From Atriophallophorus winterbourni (taxonomy: Eukaryota; Platyhelminthes; Trematoda; Plagiorchiida; Microphallidae), in contig JACCGJ010000247.1 of the NCBI GenBank assembly GCA_013407085.1, positions 25,358-89,357 of the forward strand: 64,000 nucleotides of DNA. The letters are read 5' to 3'. The notes beneath the pieces are model-generated. The model worked only from the letters and a program-made list of their open reading frames with translations, did no database searches and had not been told where the DNA came from. This document shows positions 55,615 to 64,000 of the stretch, piece after piece. Made by a program: the position numbers and the translations under genes. Position 1 is the first letter of the stretch, and each line of letters opens with the position of its first letter.

Positions 55615-55990
55615 GCTGTGATGTCACTGGACCACATTGGGCGTTGAAACAGCGCTTAAAAAGCGGACGCCGTCCATTTGCAACCAAAACGATGTTGGGG
55701 TGGATTCTGCAATGGCCGGCATGCCAAACTCCAAAGGATATCTTGTGTTTGAATTTTTCTTTGGAGCAAGGGTCCATTGATGAATGTGTCAACCGTCTGT
55801 ACAATGCAGAATTTGCAGACATATCCGCTGAAGGAAATGAACGATAGCGCGATGACGGAGATGCATTGTCGCTCGTAAGAGGATCAAAAATTATCACTTT
55901 TAGGTACCGCTACCTTGTAAGCCTGATAGAAGCAAACTGACCACAAATTCTTCGTCAGCGGATAGGCGTCGATTTGAACGCGATAGTGTT

Positions 55991-56632
55991 TTGTTCGAGC
56001 GTTACAGCAAGGTAACGGCGCGTCATTTGGATATTGGTTATATCGAACCCGTTCTGAATAATACCACGGAGAATATTGTTTGGTATCTGCCTCACCATCC
56101 GGTTTTAAATCCTAATAAAGCAGAAAAGCTGAGAGTAGTGTTCGATTTTGCGGCTAAACACAATGGTGTGTCGTTGGATGATGTACTATTTCAGGGACCA
56201 AATCTGACAACAAATTTGATCGACGTATTGCTGCGCTTTTGATCACATGTATATGCTGTTGCTGTTGACTTCGAAGAGATGTTCCTACAAGTCAAAGTGC
56301 CAGACTATGATAGAGACGCACTTAGAATTCTCTGGTGGGGGGATAATGATATGCGGGGTTCCATTAAAAAATTTAGGATGACAGTTCATCCCTTTGGGGC
56401 AACGTCGTCCCCATTTTGCGCTACGTTTGCACTGCGTAAAACGGTCGAGAAGTTCGGTCATTTATTTGAAGAACGAATTGAGAATTATGTTTCGAAACAT
56501 TTTTATGTTGATGATTGTTTAGTATCAGTGCCTACTCAGGAGGAAGCGAACTCCTTGATAATGCAGTTGTCGACATTGTTACGAATGGAAGGTTTTCGTC
56601 TGACAAAGTGGATTTCCAATGACCGTATCTAA
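55991..56632 (+). pseudogene. BEL/Pao reverse transcriptase
   Basis: The frame 55991-56242, a TGA stop, then 56279-56632. Motifs: YLPHHPVLNPNKAEKLRVVF, FQGPNLTTNLIDVLLRF, VDFEEMFLQVKVPDYDRDAL, FGATSSPFCATFALRK, and FYVDDCLVS (catalytic YVDD intact). Only the internal stop is obviously disabling here. Confidence 0.8.
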
Positions 56633-56639
56633 CTTGATG

Positions 56640-57432
56640 ATGTTCCTGCGGATGACCGTGCACCCAACGTACTAGCTATTAGCCAAGATAAGCCACCGAT
56701 GGAAAGAATGCTGGGTGTTAAATGAGATGCAGCCACGGACGAATTTGCGTTTGATCTGAAACTTGCAAAACGCTCAACAACGAAACGAAGTTTATTGTCA
56801 GTAGTCAGTGGTTTGCACGATCCACTTGGCTTGATGAGTCCTTGGATTTTCCCTGGAAAAGAATCACTACAACGTTGTTGCAGAAAACCTTTGGGTTGAG
56901 ACGAACCGATGTGTGATGATCTTCAGCTGGTGTGCGACAAGTGGATCAACAGCATGCATTCGATCAAAGAGTTACGTGTTACACGACGCATTTGCGAAGT
57001 AAATGAAAGTATGACGTCCTCAAATCTACACGTGATGCCTCGGAATCTGGTCGCGGCGCCGTTGCATATTGACTTTCATGTAGTGATTCAGTCATGTCGC
57101 CGGTTCGTCTCCTGTTTTTGAAATCTAGAGTGAATCCTCTGAAAACGGTATTCATTCCTAGGTTAGAATTATCTGCAGCGGTTTTTGCGGTAGCTATATA
57201 TTTGATACTGAAATCCGCTTTTGGTGAACTTGTTAAAGACATTAACTTTTGGACTGATTCGATGACTGTTTTGTATTATATTGCCAATCAAACTAGTCGC
57301 TTCTCAACGTTCGTAGCGAATCGTTTGACGTTCATACACGAACACACGATACCATGCCAGTGGAGGCATGTTGGTACCCGTTATAATCTAGCTGATTTGA
57401 CCTCACGGGGTGCCATGGAGTTGTCTCAATAG
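56640..57432 (+). pseudogene. BEL/Pao RNase H / peptidase A17-type region
   Basis: Frameshifted pieces include LHDPLGLMSPWIFP (about 56815-56860) and, at 57094-57432, TVFIPRLELSAAVFAVAI, FWTDSMTVLYYIANQTSRF, RHVGTRYNLADLTSRG. These match the Pao RNase H region (R-L-E-L, TDS, and N-x-A-D-x-x-S-R-G). Confidence 0.75.
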
Positions 57433-57743
57433 GAATTTTGGTTAAATGGCCCTGACTTTCTAAGACAAACCATCGATACGTGGCGAGAAATTGTTAATCC
57501 GCAGCGCATCGAGCAAGCTGAATTCAAGCGTGTTAATTGTAGCATTACGTCAAAGGATTCCCAACGAGAATTAGGCAACATTCTTCATCGATTTTCTAGT
57601 TGGAAAAGACTTTTACGCTCCGTTGCGTGGCTGTTCCGTTTCAAACGTTACATCGTTGTTATGTTTAGTCATCATTACGATAGATCCTCATCGGTTTGCA
57701 AACTTGGTTTTGATGAATTCCAAAATGCCGAATCCGACATTAT

Positions 57744-58742
57744 TTGATTGACGCCTTTGGAGACATAGTGCTAAGTGAACCCTGCAAATCCAATTTTTCA
57801 TCGTTGAGTAAATTACGCCCTTTCATTGATCAGGGTATGTCAAAGGTTGGTGGAAGACTGCAGCATTCTGATCTTGCAGTTGAAAGCATTCATCCCATAA
57901 TAATTCCCAATAAGCACAATGTTACTGACTTATTGATTCGTAACGTTTGTTTGCTCGAATGACATTAAGGGCCAGCGCATACCCTTAGTGTCCTGCGCAG
58001 AACATTTTGGCCTATCGGTGGACTGTCATCTATAAAGCGGGTACTTAGAAAATGCCTCATCTGCAAAAGGTTAAATGCCAGACCCGCATCTCAACTGATG
58101 GCTGATCTTCCTCCAGTTCGCGTTGCCACATGCTCGTATCTTTTTGACAAGGTGGGATTGGACTATTTTGGACCGTTTGAAGTAAAGCGAGGTCGATCTG
58201 TAGAAAAGCGTTATGGATGTTTGTTTACTTGCTTGCAGTCACGCGCTGTTCATATAGAAGTAGCCCATTATAGGGATACCGATTTCTTTTTGATGGCGCT
58301 CTTCTGCTTCATTGGTGGTCGAGGTAAACCCCAAGTCATATATTTAGATAACGGATCTAACCTCGTCAATGCTGAACGAGTGCTGCGTATTTGGTTGAAA
58401 GGACTGGAAAGCGACTGTTTATCGAAAATACTAGCTTCACACAGTATTGAATGCTGTTTTAACCCTTCATACCCTAGTCATCGAGGAGGTGTTTGGGAAC
58501 GACTGATGAGATCAATTCGTCGTGCTTTGAATGTTACATGCGCACAACAAACACCATCCGACGAGACCCTGCAAACCGCCTTGATTGAAGTTGAGCGGAT
58601 TCTGAACAACAGACCGCTTGTTCCTTTTTCTTCAGACGACATGGAGTCTTTTTCTTTGTGTCCCAACGACTTGTTGCTGAATCGTTCAAATGATGTAATG
58701 CGTTCTAAAGATGGGTCTGTTGACAGTTACAAGAGAAATTAG
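57744..58742 (+). pseudogene. BEL/Pao integrase
   Basis: N-terminal HHCC-like remnants at 57744-58090 (VRCL/KRLNARP region, broken), then one long open frame 58098-58742 with VGLDYFGPFEVK (first Asp), VIYLDNGSN (second Asp), and HRGGVWERLMRSIRRAL (Glu), i.e. an intact DDE core. RLLNNRPLV-type motif (VERILNNRPLVPFSSD) follows. Confidence 0.85.
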
Positions 58743-58771
58743 AAACAATCGCTGCACTTGGCGAACGTCTT

Positions 58772-59079
58772 TTGAAGCGTTGGAAGTCAGAATATCTACC
58801 ACTGCTACAGACAAGACAAAAGTGGATCCATCGTAAACGTAATTTCCGTGTTTGGGATATCGTACTAGTGAACAATATTGAAGCTCCGAAGCGTGCTTGG
58901 CCACGAGGTATTGTTGTAGATATTCACGTGAGCGAAGATAATTTAGTCAGGTCTGTTGTTGTTCCTACATAGAATGGTTTGGTTACCCGCGATATACGGA
59001 AAATTTGTTCGCTGGAAGGATCTCAAGAAGACGAAGGCCCGAAGGTTGGGGCGATGGTGCAAATAGGGCAAGCTTGAAC
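58772..59079 (+). pseudogene. BEL/Pao DUF5641-like C-terminus
   Basis: KRWKSEYLPLLQTRQKWIH and VNNIEAPKRAWPRGIVVDIH, then, past a TAG at 58970, GLVTRDIRKICSLEG. This is the typical end of BEL/Pao Pol. Confidence 0.75.
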
Positions 59080-59829
59080 TTCTTAAATGGTCAGGAGCAA
59101 AGCTGGAGGACGTGGCGAGTCTACGTTTGACAAATGTTTTCTCTATAAAAAGCCCCATATGTCCAGTGATAGCAATGCGATGTGGCGTGTGTGACTCGCC
59201 CTTCAATAAAGTCACTCGCCGTTTGTCTTGGGTTTTTTGTGTTTAGATTAGAGTAGTTGGGTAGGGAGGCGGAACCAATCAGTTAGTTTTATTCAGAACA
59301 TCAGGTTTAGAAGAAATTGGGCGGGAGGTGTAAATGACGAAAATTTTGTGTGAAATTCCTTCTTATTTTCTGTTGGAACAATTGGATTCTTCTTAATTCT
59401 CAACAATTTCATCTTACATTGTTTTTGTGTACACATTTTTCTTATGCACTTGTATACCCCATTTTGTTTTACTGAAGTAATTTATATTGCTTGGCTGCCA
59501 TTAAAATTCCATATATTTTTGCTCGTGGTATTTGGAGAAAACAGAGAGGATTGTTCACCATTGTTTTGGTAATTTTGTTCCTTTGCATTTATCAGTTAGC
59601 AGTCTATCTTTTCAGCATTGGCTAAATTTATTGTTGTAATTTGGAAAATTTGAGCATTTTTGGCTCACATCATTTGTACAACCCGGTACAGTTGAGGTTT
59701 GTCCATTGTTATTGTCTATTAATCTTGTTGATAGAACCGTAGGAAACTCGAATCATTGTTTTGAATTGTCGAACTTAGAAACGGATGGATTACGTGTTAA
59801 ACAGCGACTTTAGTCGTTACAGTAGGAAC
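59080..59829. other. Possible BEL/Pao 3' untranslated/LTR sequence
   Basis: Contains CTATAAAAAGCCCC (TATA-like, about 59142) and CAATAAAGTC (polyA-like, about 59204). No paired repeat exists in the window to prove an LTR. Confidence 0.35.
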
Positions 59830-62800
59830 ATCTGTTATTCGTAAACATGACGTAGAACAAACCACTATTCAGTTACAGACGATCATATCAAACAAAAATT
59901 CGACACCAGTATCGATATCCGGCCCAGACGAAGTTTATTGGCTTAAAACCGATGATAATTAGCCGAGCAGGTGTTTCTAGTAGTTACTGCTTTACGGCGG
60001 ATGCGGTCTCAATTGTCAGACAACGTGCCATCAGCCTAACGCATAAGGTTGCCGAACCCGATGCTCTTGTTCTTTATAGCACGCCAAAAAACGTGTAGCT
60101 CCCTGGGGTGCGTCGACTGAGGGCCAAGCAGGGTTAGTTTAAAAAGCACGAATAACCAGCGCCCCAGTATTATATTCAAATGTATTCAGCATAAGGTATA
60201 ATTGGACTAAACGTTTTCTTCGTGTGTCTGAGTTACACCCAACAGTAATAGTGCTATCCGAGACCTGTATGTCTGTGCTTCCCGATGTCCCGATGAACAT
60301 CGGTGAACAGTATCTCGCCAAAATTTGCGATAGACCTGGCGATAGTAGAGGTCGTGTTGTTCTACTCCTCTTGGAGTATGGTTTGCACAATATAGGCCAC
60401 TAAAAACGTTCTAGTTGCTACGAGCATCCTGACTTGCTACAAGTCATCCATCGATATTGCTTGTATTCACGTCCAACCCAGTGCAGCCCAACAGGAAATT
60501 ATACAGCCGATTGAGACACCCTACGGTTTGTATCACTTATCTCCCAGCGTACGTATATTGTCTGATTTCAACCTCTCTGACATGCATTGATCCGTCCCTA
60601 TAGGTGTAGTCTCCGAGCAATCCAAAAGCTTTCTCTAATAGCTTAATAGTTATGCGTGATCTACGAGGTTTTGTTATTGATGCAATTCAACCACTCTTGA
60701 CTCGGTATTGTCGTTCCATTGAAAAGCCTCCAGGTAGTTGAAGTAGATTCTATCACTCTGCGAAATCGATTACGTCATGATAGGCTTCGAAGCTGTACTG
60801 CGTTTTCGCAAAACTCTCGCTCTTCCTAGATGCAATTTTAGGTTTGTTGGATGGAGTTTACTCTTATTGACTTCAAAATCTTCCCTTAGGTTTTCTAGCG
60901 ATTCCAATGTAAGTGAAAACTAGGATACCATTTGTAATTATCTAGAAGAGTAACAAGGATAGCTCGCTCCACTGCAGTGTGTGAGAAGGCATCAAAGGCC
61001 TCCCCGGTGGACTCCTCAAGTCCCCAATATGGATCGCATATGGCGGCAATATAAGCTATCCGGTACTTCTGGTTCTTAAGCCTGCTAGAAAACAGCTCGA
61101 AACACTTGTGTTAACTAAGAGCGTTATCTCAAAAAGGATTTTGAGATATTTCTAGCAAGGGATGCTAAATCCAATCCGAAAAGATTTTATAGCTACGCAC
61201 GGTCAGAAGACGAAACCAGGAAAAGCATTGGAGATTTGAATTTTGAGGACAGTAAAGTAGATGATACTGGCTTGTCTAAGACGACTGCCTTCTCAAGGCA
61301 TTCAACGGCGAGGTAATTCTTCAAATGCACCGTCTGGACTGCTTAGTTTGCCATCTTAGGCTTCTTAATAAGATGAGATTTCCTTTAATTTGGCTGCATG
61401 ACGCACTTAATCATGTTCGTGTCAACAAAACTGAAAGATTGAATGGCATCCGTCTAATTTTGCGAAAGAATCTTGCCTCATTGCATACCTAACCATTGTG
61501 CAAGCTCTTTAATTCATGGTTGCATTTGTGAGTGGTTCCTAATGAGTGGATAATGTCATAGTATTGCCGATACACCAGGGTGGTTGCGAGTCAAACCTTG
61601 ATAACTATAGAACTGTCAGCCTTAATAGCATCGTCTCGAAAGTTTTAAAAACTATTCAATGAAAACCTCTGTTAGCATCCTTGTCGACGTTCTCTGCTTA
61701 GTTTAACTCAACATGCAGTTCTTATGGGTAGATTGTCTGACAAACGATAGTTTTCTCAATACTGACACAAAATTGCTGGACGAAGGAAAGCTTGTCCAAG
61801 CCCTTTACCTAGATGATAGCAAGGCCTTTGATTCAGTGATTCGCCACCTGCTAGAGATGAAGCAAGCAGCTAAAGACATACGGTATAGTCTACTTGGTTG
61901 TTTATAAGCATTATATACAGGAAGGACATTAACAGTCCGGGTAGGATCTCCGTTGTCTAGTTAAACCGACGTGATCTGTGGGGTCCCTCTAGGTTCGGTA
62001 CTCATTCGTCTCCTATTCCTGATTTTCATTAATGACTTGTCGACTGCCTTGAATTGCCCATGCTTTGTTTTCTCGGATGATGTGAAGTTCATCGGATGAA
62101 CCGATGAAGATAACTCAATGCATGACCTCGTCAAATCCGTGGACCTCCCACCGAACCTTAACAAGACCCTACACTTGTCAGCAATGTGTGATAAAATATT
62201 GGTTCGGGTATCGATAAAATCCTTTAGTGTTAGCGCCGCACAGTGTGTTCAGGATTTGGGAGTACTGGTTACAACTGATTTCTAATTTGAGGACAAATAT
62301 GCCGCAGAAGCTCAGCGTGCACGCAAGCTCATTTTTCGGATGAAATCAAGCATAAAACCTGATGTTTTCCTGCCATTTTCAAGGCTTTAGTTCTGACGCA
62401 TCTAGAATATTGTGTTCAGGCGTGGCGCCATTAATAAAAGAAGGACATTTTTCGACTTAAGAGCGTATAGCGTTTAGCAACTCGCATGAATAAGGTTTAT
62501 CCAGAGAAATTATCCGCTGGAAGCCTGAAGTCTCTACATCTTTTCTCCATTAGGCGCCGTCGTATGAGAGGTGAATTAATTGAACCTTTTAGTTCTTGAA
62601 TTATTTAAGTGGCGTTTCAATGAACGATTTATTTACCCTAAGTCCCGAACTTGCTAAGAAGCGATGTCGGTTAGACTCCAGGAAACACTTTTTAGCCTTA
62701 GGGTGTTACATTTTGGAAAATTCATCCAAAAGAACTTATATCCCGCTGATCCGTCGCGAGTTTCATGCAGGTTTGGGACCGCAACTTGGGTAAATTATTT

Positions 62801-62950
62801 CCTGAATACTCACTCTAATTGATTTGCAAGCTTTGATCAATCATCTTTAGTGTTTTTCCGTAAAAAAGTACACGATGCTACTCTAGCTAACCTCTTGCGA
62901 ATCTGGTGAAGAGAAACTGTTTTTTGCAGCATATGTTAAAACGCTCTGAT
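59830..62950 (+). mobile_element. Decayed CR1-like LINE (plus strand)
   Basis: Endonuclease remnant around 60235-60400 (IVLSETCMSVLPDV, SRGRVVLLLLEYG), linker around 61140-61260, and RT around 61560-62200 with LVQALYLDDSKAFDSVI, GVPLGSVLIRLLFLIFINDL and CFVFSDDVKFIG (FADD changed to FSDD). The C-terminal region reaches about 62950 (SLRVLHFGKFI; FFRKKVHDATLANLL). Many stops are present. It is the same family as the 48.4-49.3 kb fragment. Confidence 0.7.
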
Positions 62951-63143
62951 CCCTAAATACAATCCGGATAATCTCTTGGAGTCGTGATCGTTGAAGAGTT
63001 CAAACGGCCAAAAAGAAGAATACGCTTTGGCAGTTGTGAGCGTTTATCTGCAGCCTTTCACCGATAAAAAATTCCCGATGCATGATTGGCTCGTTAGTCA
63101 CTTACTGCCCGTGTAAACTGAACTGGACTGATGGCCTTGATCT

Positions 63144-63577
63144 ATGGCCTACGAAGCACATTTGAATGCAAAGTATGTTAATTCCGTGCATCCGAATTTA
63201 ATGGCGATTTTAAGTGACGTGAGTTTTTGCGATCACAAATATTTCAGAAACCAAATGTAAATCAAAATCCTCTGAGTGATTTGTATGATGTGAAACATAA
63301 AATTGGAGAGTAAGCTAATAATCTATTAAATTTTCAGTGGCCATTTTGCAGTTGTAAACCTCTGCATCTGCCGAAAGTCGCAAAAACCTTATGCAGCGAA
63401 ATTCATACTCAAACAGCGCCTCTCCTCCGTCCAAACTTTCGGGCTGCAACAACATGGATCTTGTATATCTGATATTGATAGGGAGGCTTTCATTTTAACA
63501 AATTTGAAACATGAAAATATTGTAAAGCTTCACGAAGTATTCTACCAGGAAGAATCTGTTGTTCTTATTTTAGATCT
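63144..63577 (+). CDS. DAPK: DAPK-like Ser/Thr protein kinase, first three exons (3' end beyond window)
   Basis: Exons 63144-63218 (25 codons from ATG, with an in-frame TGA just upstream), 63248-63309, 63338-63577; phases agree. The catalytic N-lobe is present: glycine loop KIGDGHFAVVNLC (about 44-55), ATP-binding Lys in YAAKFILK (Lys67), an αC Glu in ISDIDREAFIL (Glu95), and KHENIVKLHEVF then VVLILDL. This matches death-associated protein kinases, Ca2+/calmodulin-regulated kinases acting in cell death, autophagy and cytoskeleton control. The basic loop after YAAKF, a DAPK hallmark, keeps few positive charges here, so a related kinase of the same family is possible. Introns are 29 bp (63219-63247) and 28 bp (63310-63337). 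Next exon supplies one base and is beyond 64000. Confidence 0.88.
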
Positions 63578-64000
63578 GTGAGTTGATTTTTATCTGCCTA
63601 TTTCATTGTTTGGCTGAGTAAAAAAGTCATTTTTATATTCTTAATTATAAATATTAGAAAATATTTCATGAAATCGCAATGTTCCTCAAGACATTAAATT
63701 CCATCCCTTTTCTTGAACAACTTGAATAGAACTCATTAAAATAATTTTTGATAATCTTCATGTGTGTGGTGTTACTAAGAGCTGTACTTTGTTACTTCGT
63801 GAACATGAGCGAAACTTGTGCTCAAATTGTACCATTCATCGACAATAATTGCACAATAAAAATGTGACCGTGCGTAAATAATCAGTATTATGTTTCAGAT
63901 GCACGAATAATATATCAGTAAAGTTTCAAAACGTCGAGGCATATGTCAATAAATTTAATGAAATTATAATGGAGGATTTATTTCATGACTTGTGATGCTG
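63578..64000 (+). other. DAPK-like gene intron, continues out of window
   Basis: The donor GTGAGT at 63578 opens an intron. No further exon is seen before the window ends. Confidence 0.6.

Larger units (their letters stand above)
54687..59079 (+). mobile_element. BEL/Pao LTR retrotransposon, gag-pol remnant
   Basis: Gag zinc-knuckle, aspartic protease, RT, RNase H, integrase and DUF5641-like tail occur in BEL/Pao order on the plus strand. At least five stops or frameshifts break the polyprotein. No 5' LTR was found; the copy starts abruptly near 54685. Downstream, purine-rich GGGCGGGAGG at 59321-59330 could be a polypurine tract, with any 3' LTR starting TGTAAATG, but I cannot verify this. 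The element is inactive. Confidence 0.82.

Noticed and set aside
1..64000. CRISPR array, bacterial operon, prophage or rRNA/tRNA gene
   Set aside because: No regularly spaced repeats with unique spacers, ribosome-binding sites or structural RNA signatures. Spliced metazoan genes dominate.

Overview
The window is from an invertebrate nuclear genome, most likely a digenean trematode (liver-fluke type). The evidence is spliced genes with very short introns (28-36 bp) next to genes with multi-kilobase introns, and a dense, decayed load of CR1-like and RTE-like LINEs, Penelope-like elements (PLEs), BEL/Pao and small LTR elements. I cannot name the species. No bacterial genes, CRISPR arrays, rRNA or tRNA genes were seen.

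Host genes. A 3' exon end of an unidentified proline-rich gene lies at 1-138 (+). One large gene fills 6.06-27.46 kb (+): an ABCG2-type half ABC transporter. Its 12 exons join in one frame with consistent splice phases (783 codons from the first recognised exon). A compact, complete TRMT112 gene lies at 31037-31488 (-), with three exons and introns of 36 and 29 bp. The first three exons of a DAPK-like protein kinase lie at 63144-63577 (+), with introns of 29 and 28 bp.

Mobile DNA. At 2.2-4.35 kb are two PLE fragments, one bounded by inverted ~154-bp repeats that carry hammerhead ribozyme motifs. The ABCG2 introns hold RTE 3' ends, CR1 fragments on both strands and a tandem pair of decayed ribozyme repeats. 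At 32894-37221 is a complete Mutator-like (MULE) element: a giant palindrome of two 2015-bp arms around a 298-bp spacer, flanked by a perfect 9-bp target duplication, with a nearly whole transposase gene in each arm. From 38.2 to 53.3 kb lies a stack of CR1-like LINEs. One is interrupted by a ~295-bp tRNA-like SINE that carries a well-preserved hammerhead ribozyme and has a 12-bp target duplication. Another is interrupted inside its reverse transcriptase by a 1265-bp LTR element with a 5-bp target duplication. At 54.7-59.1 kb is a broken BEL/Pao polyprotein, and at 59.8-62.95 kb another decayed CR1-like LINE.

How it fits together. The host genes act independently (drug or metabolite efflux, methyltransferase activation, signalling). 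The rest records repeated nested insertion. The most notable features are the palindromic MULE and a set of hammerhead ribozymes spread over at least three kinds of retroelement-related repeat.
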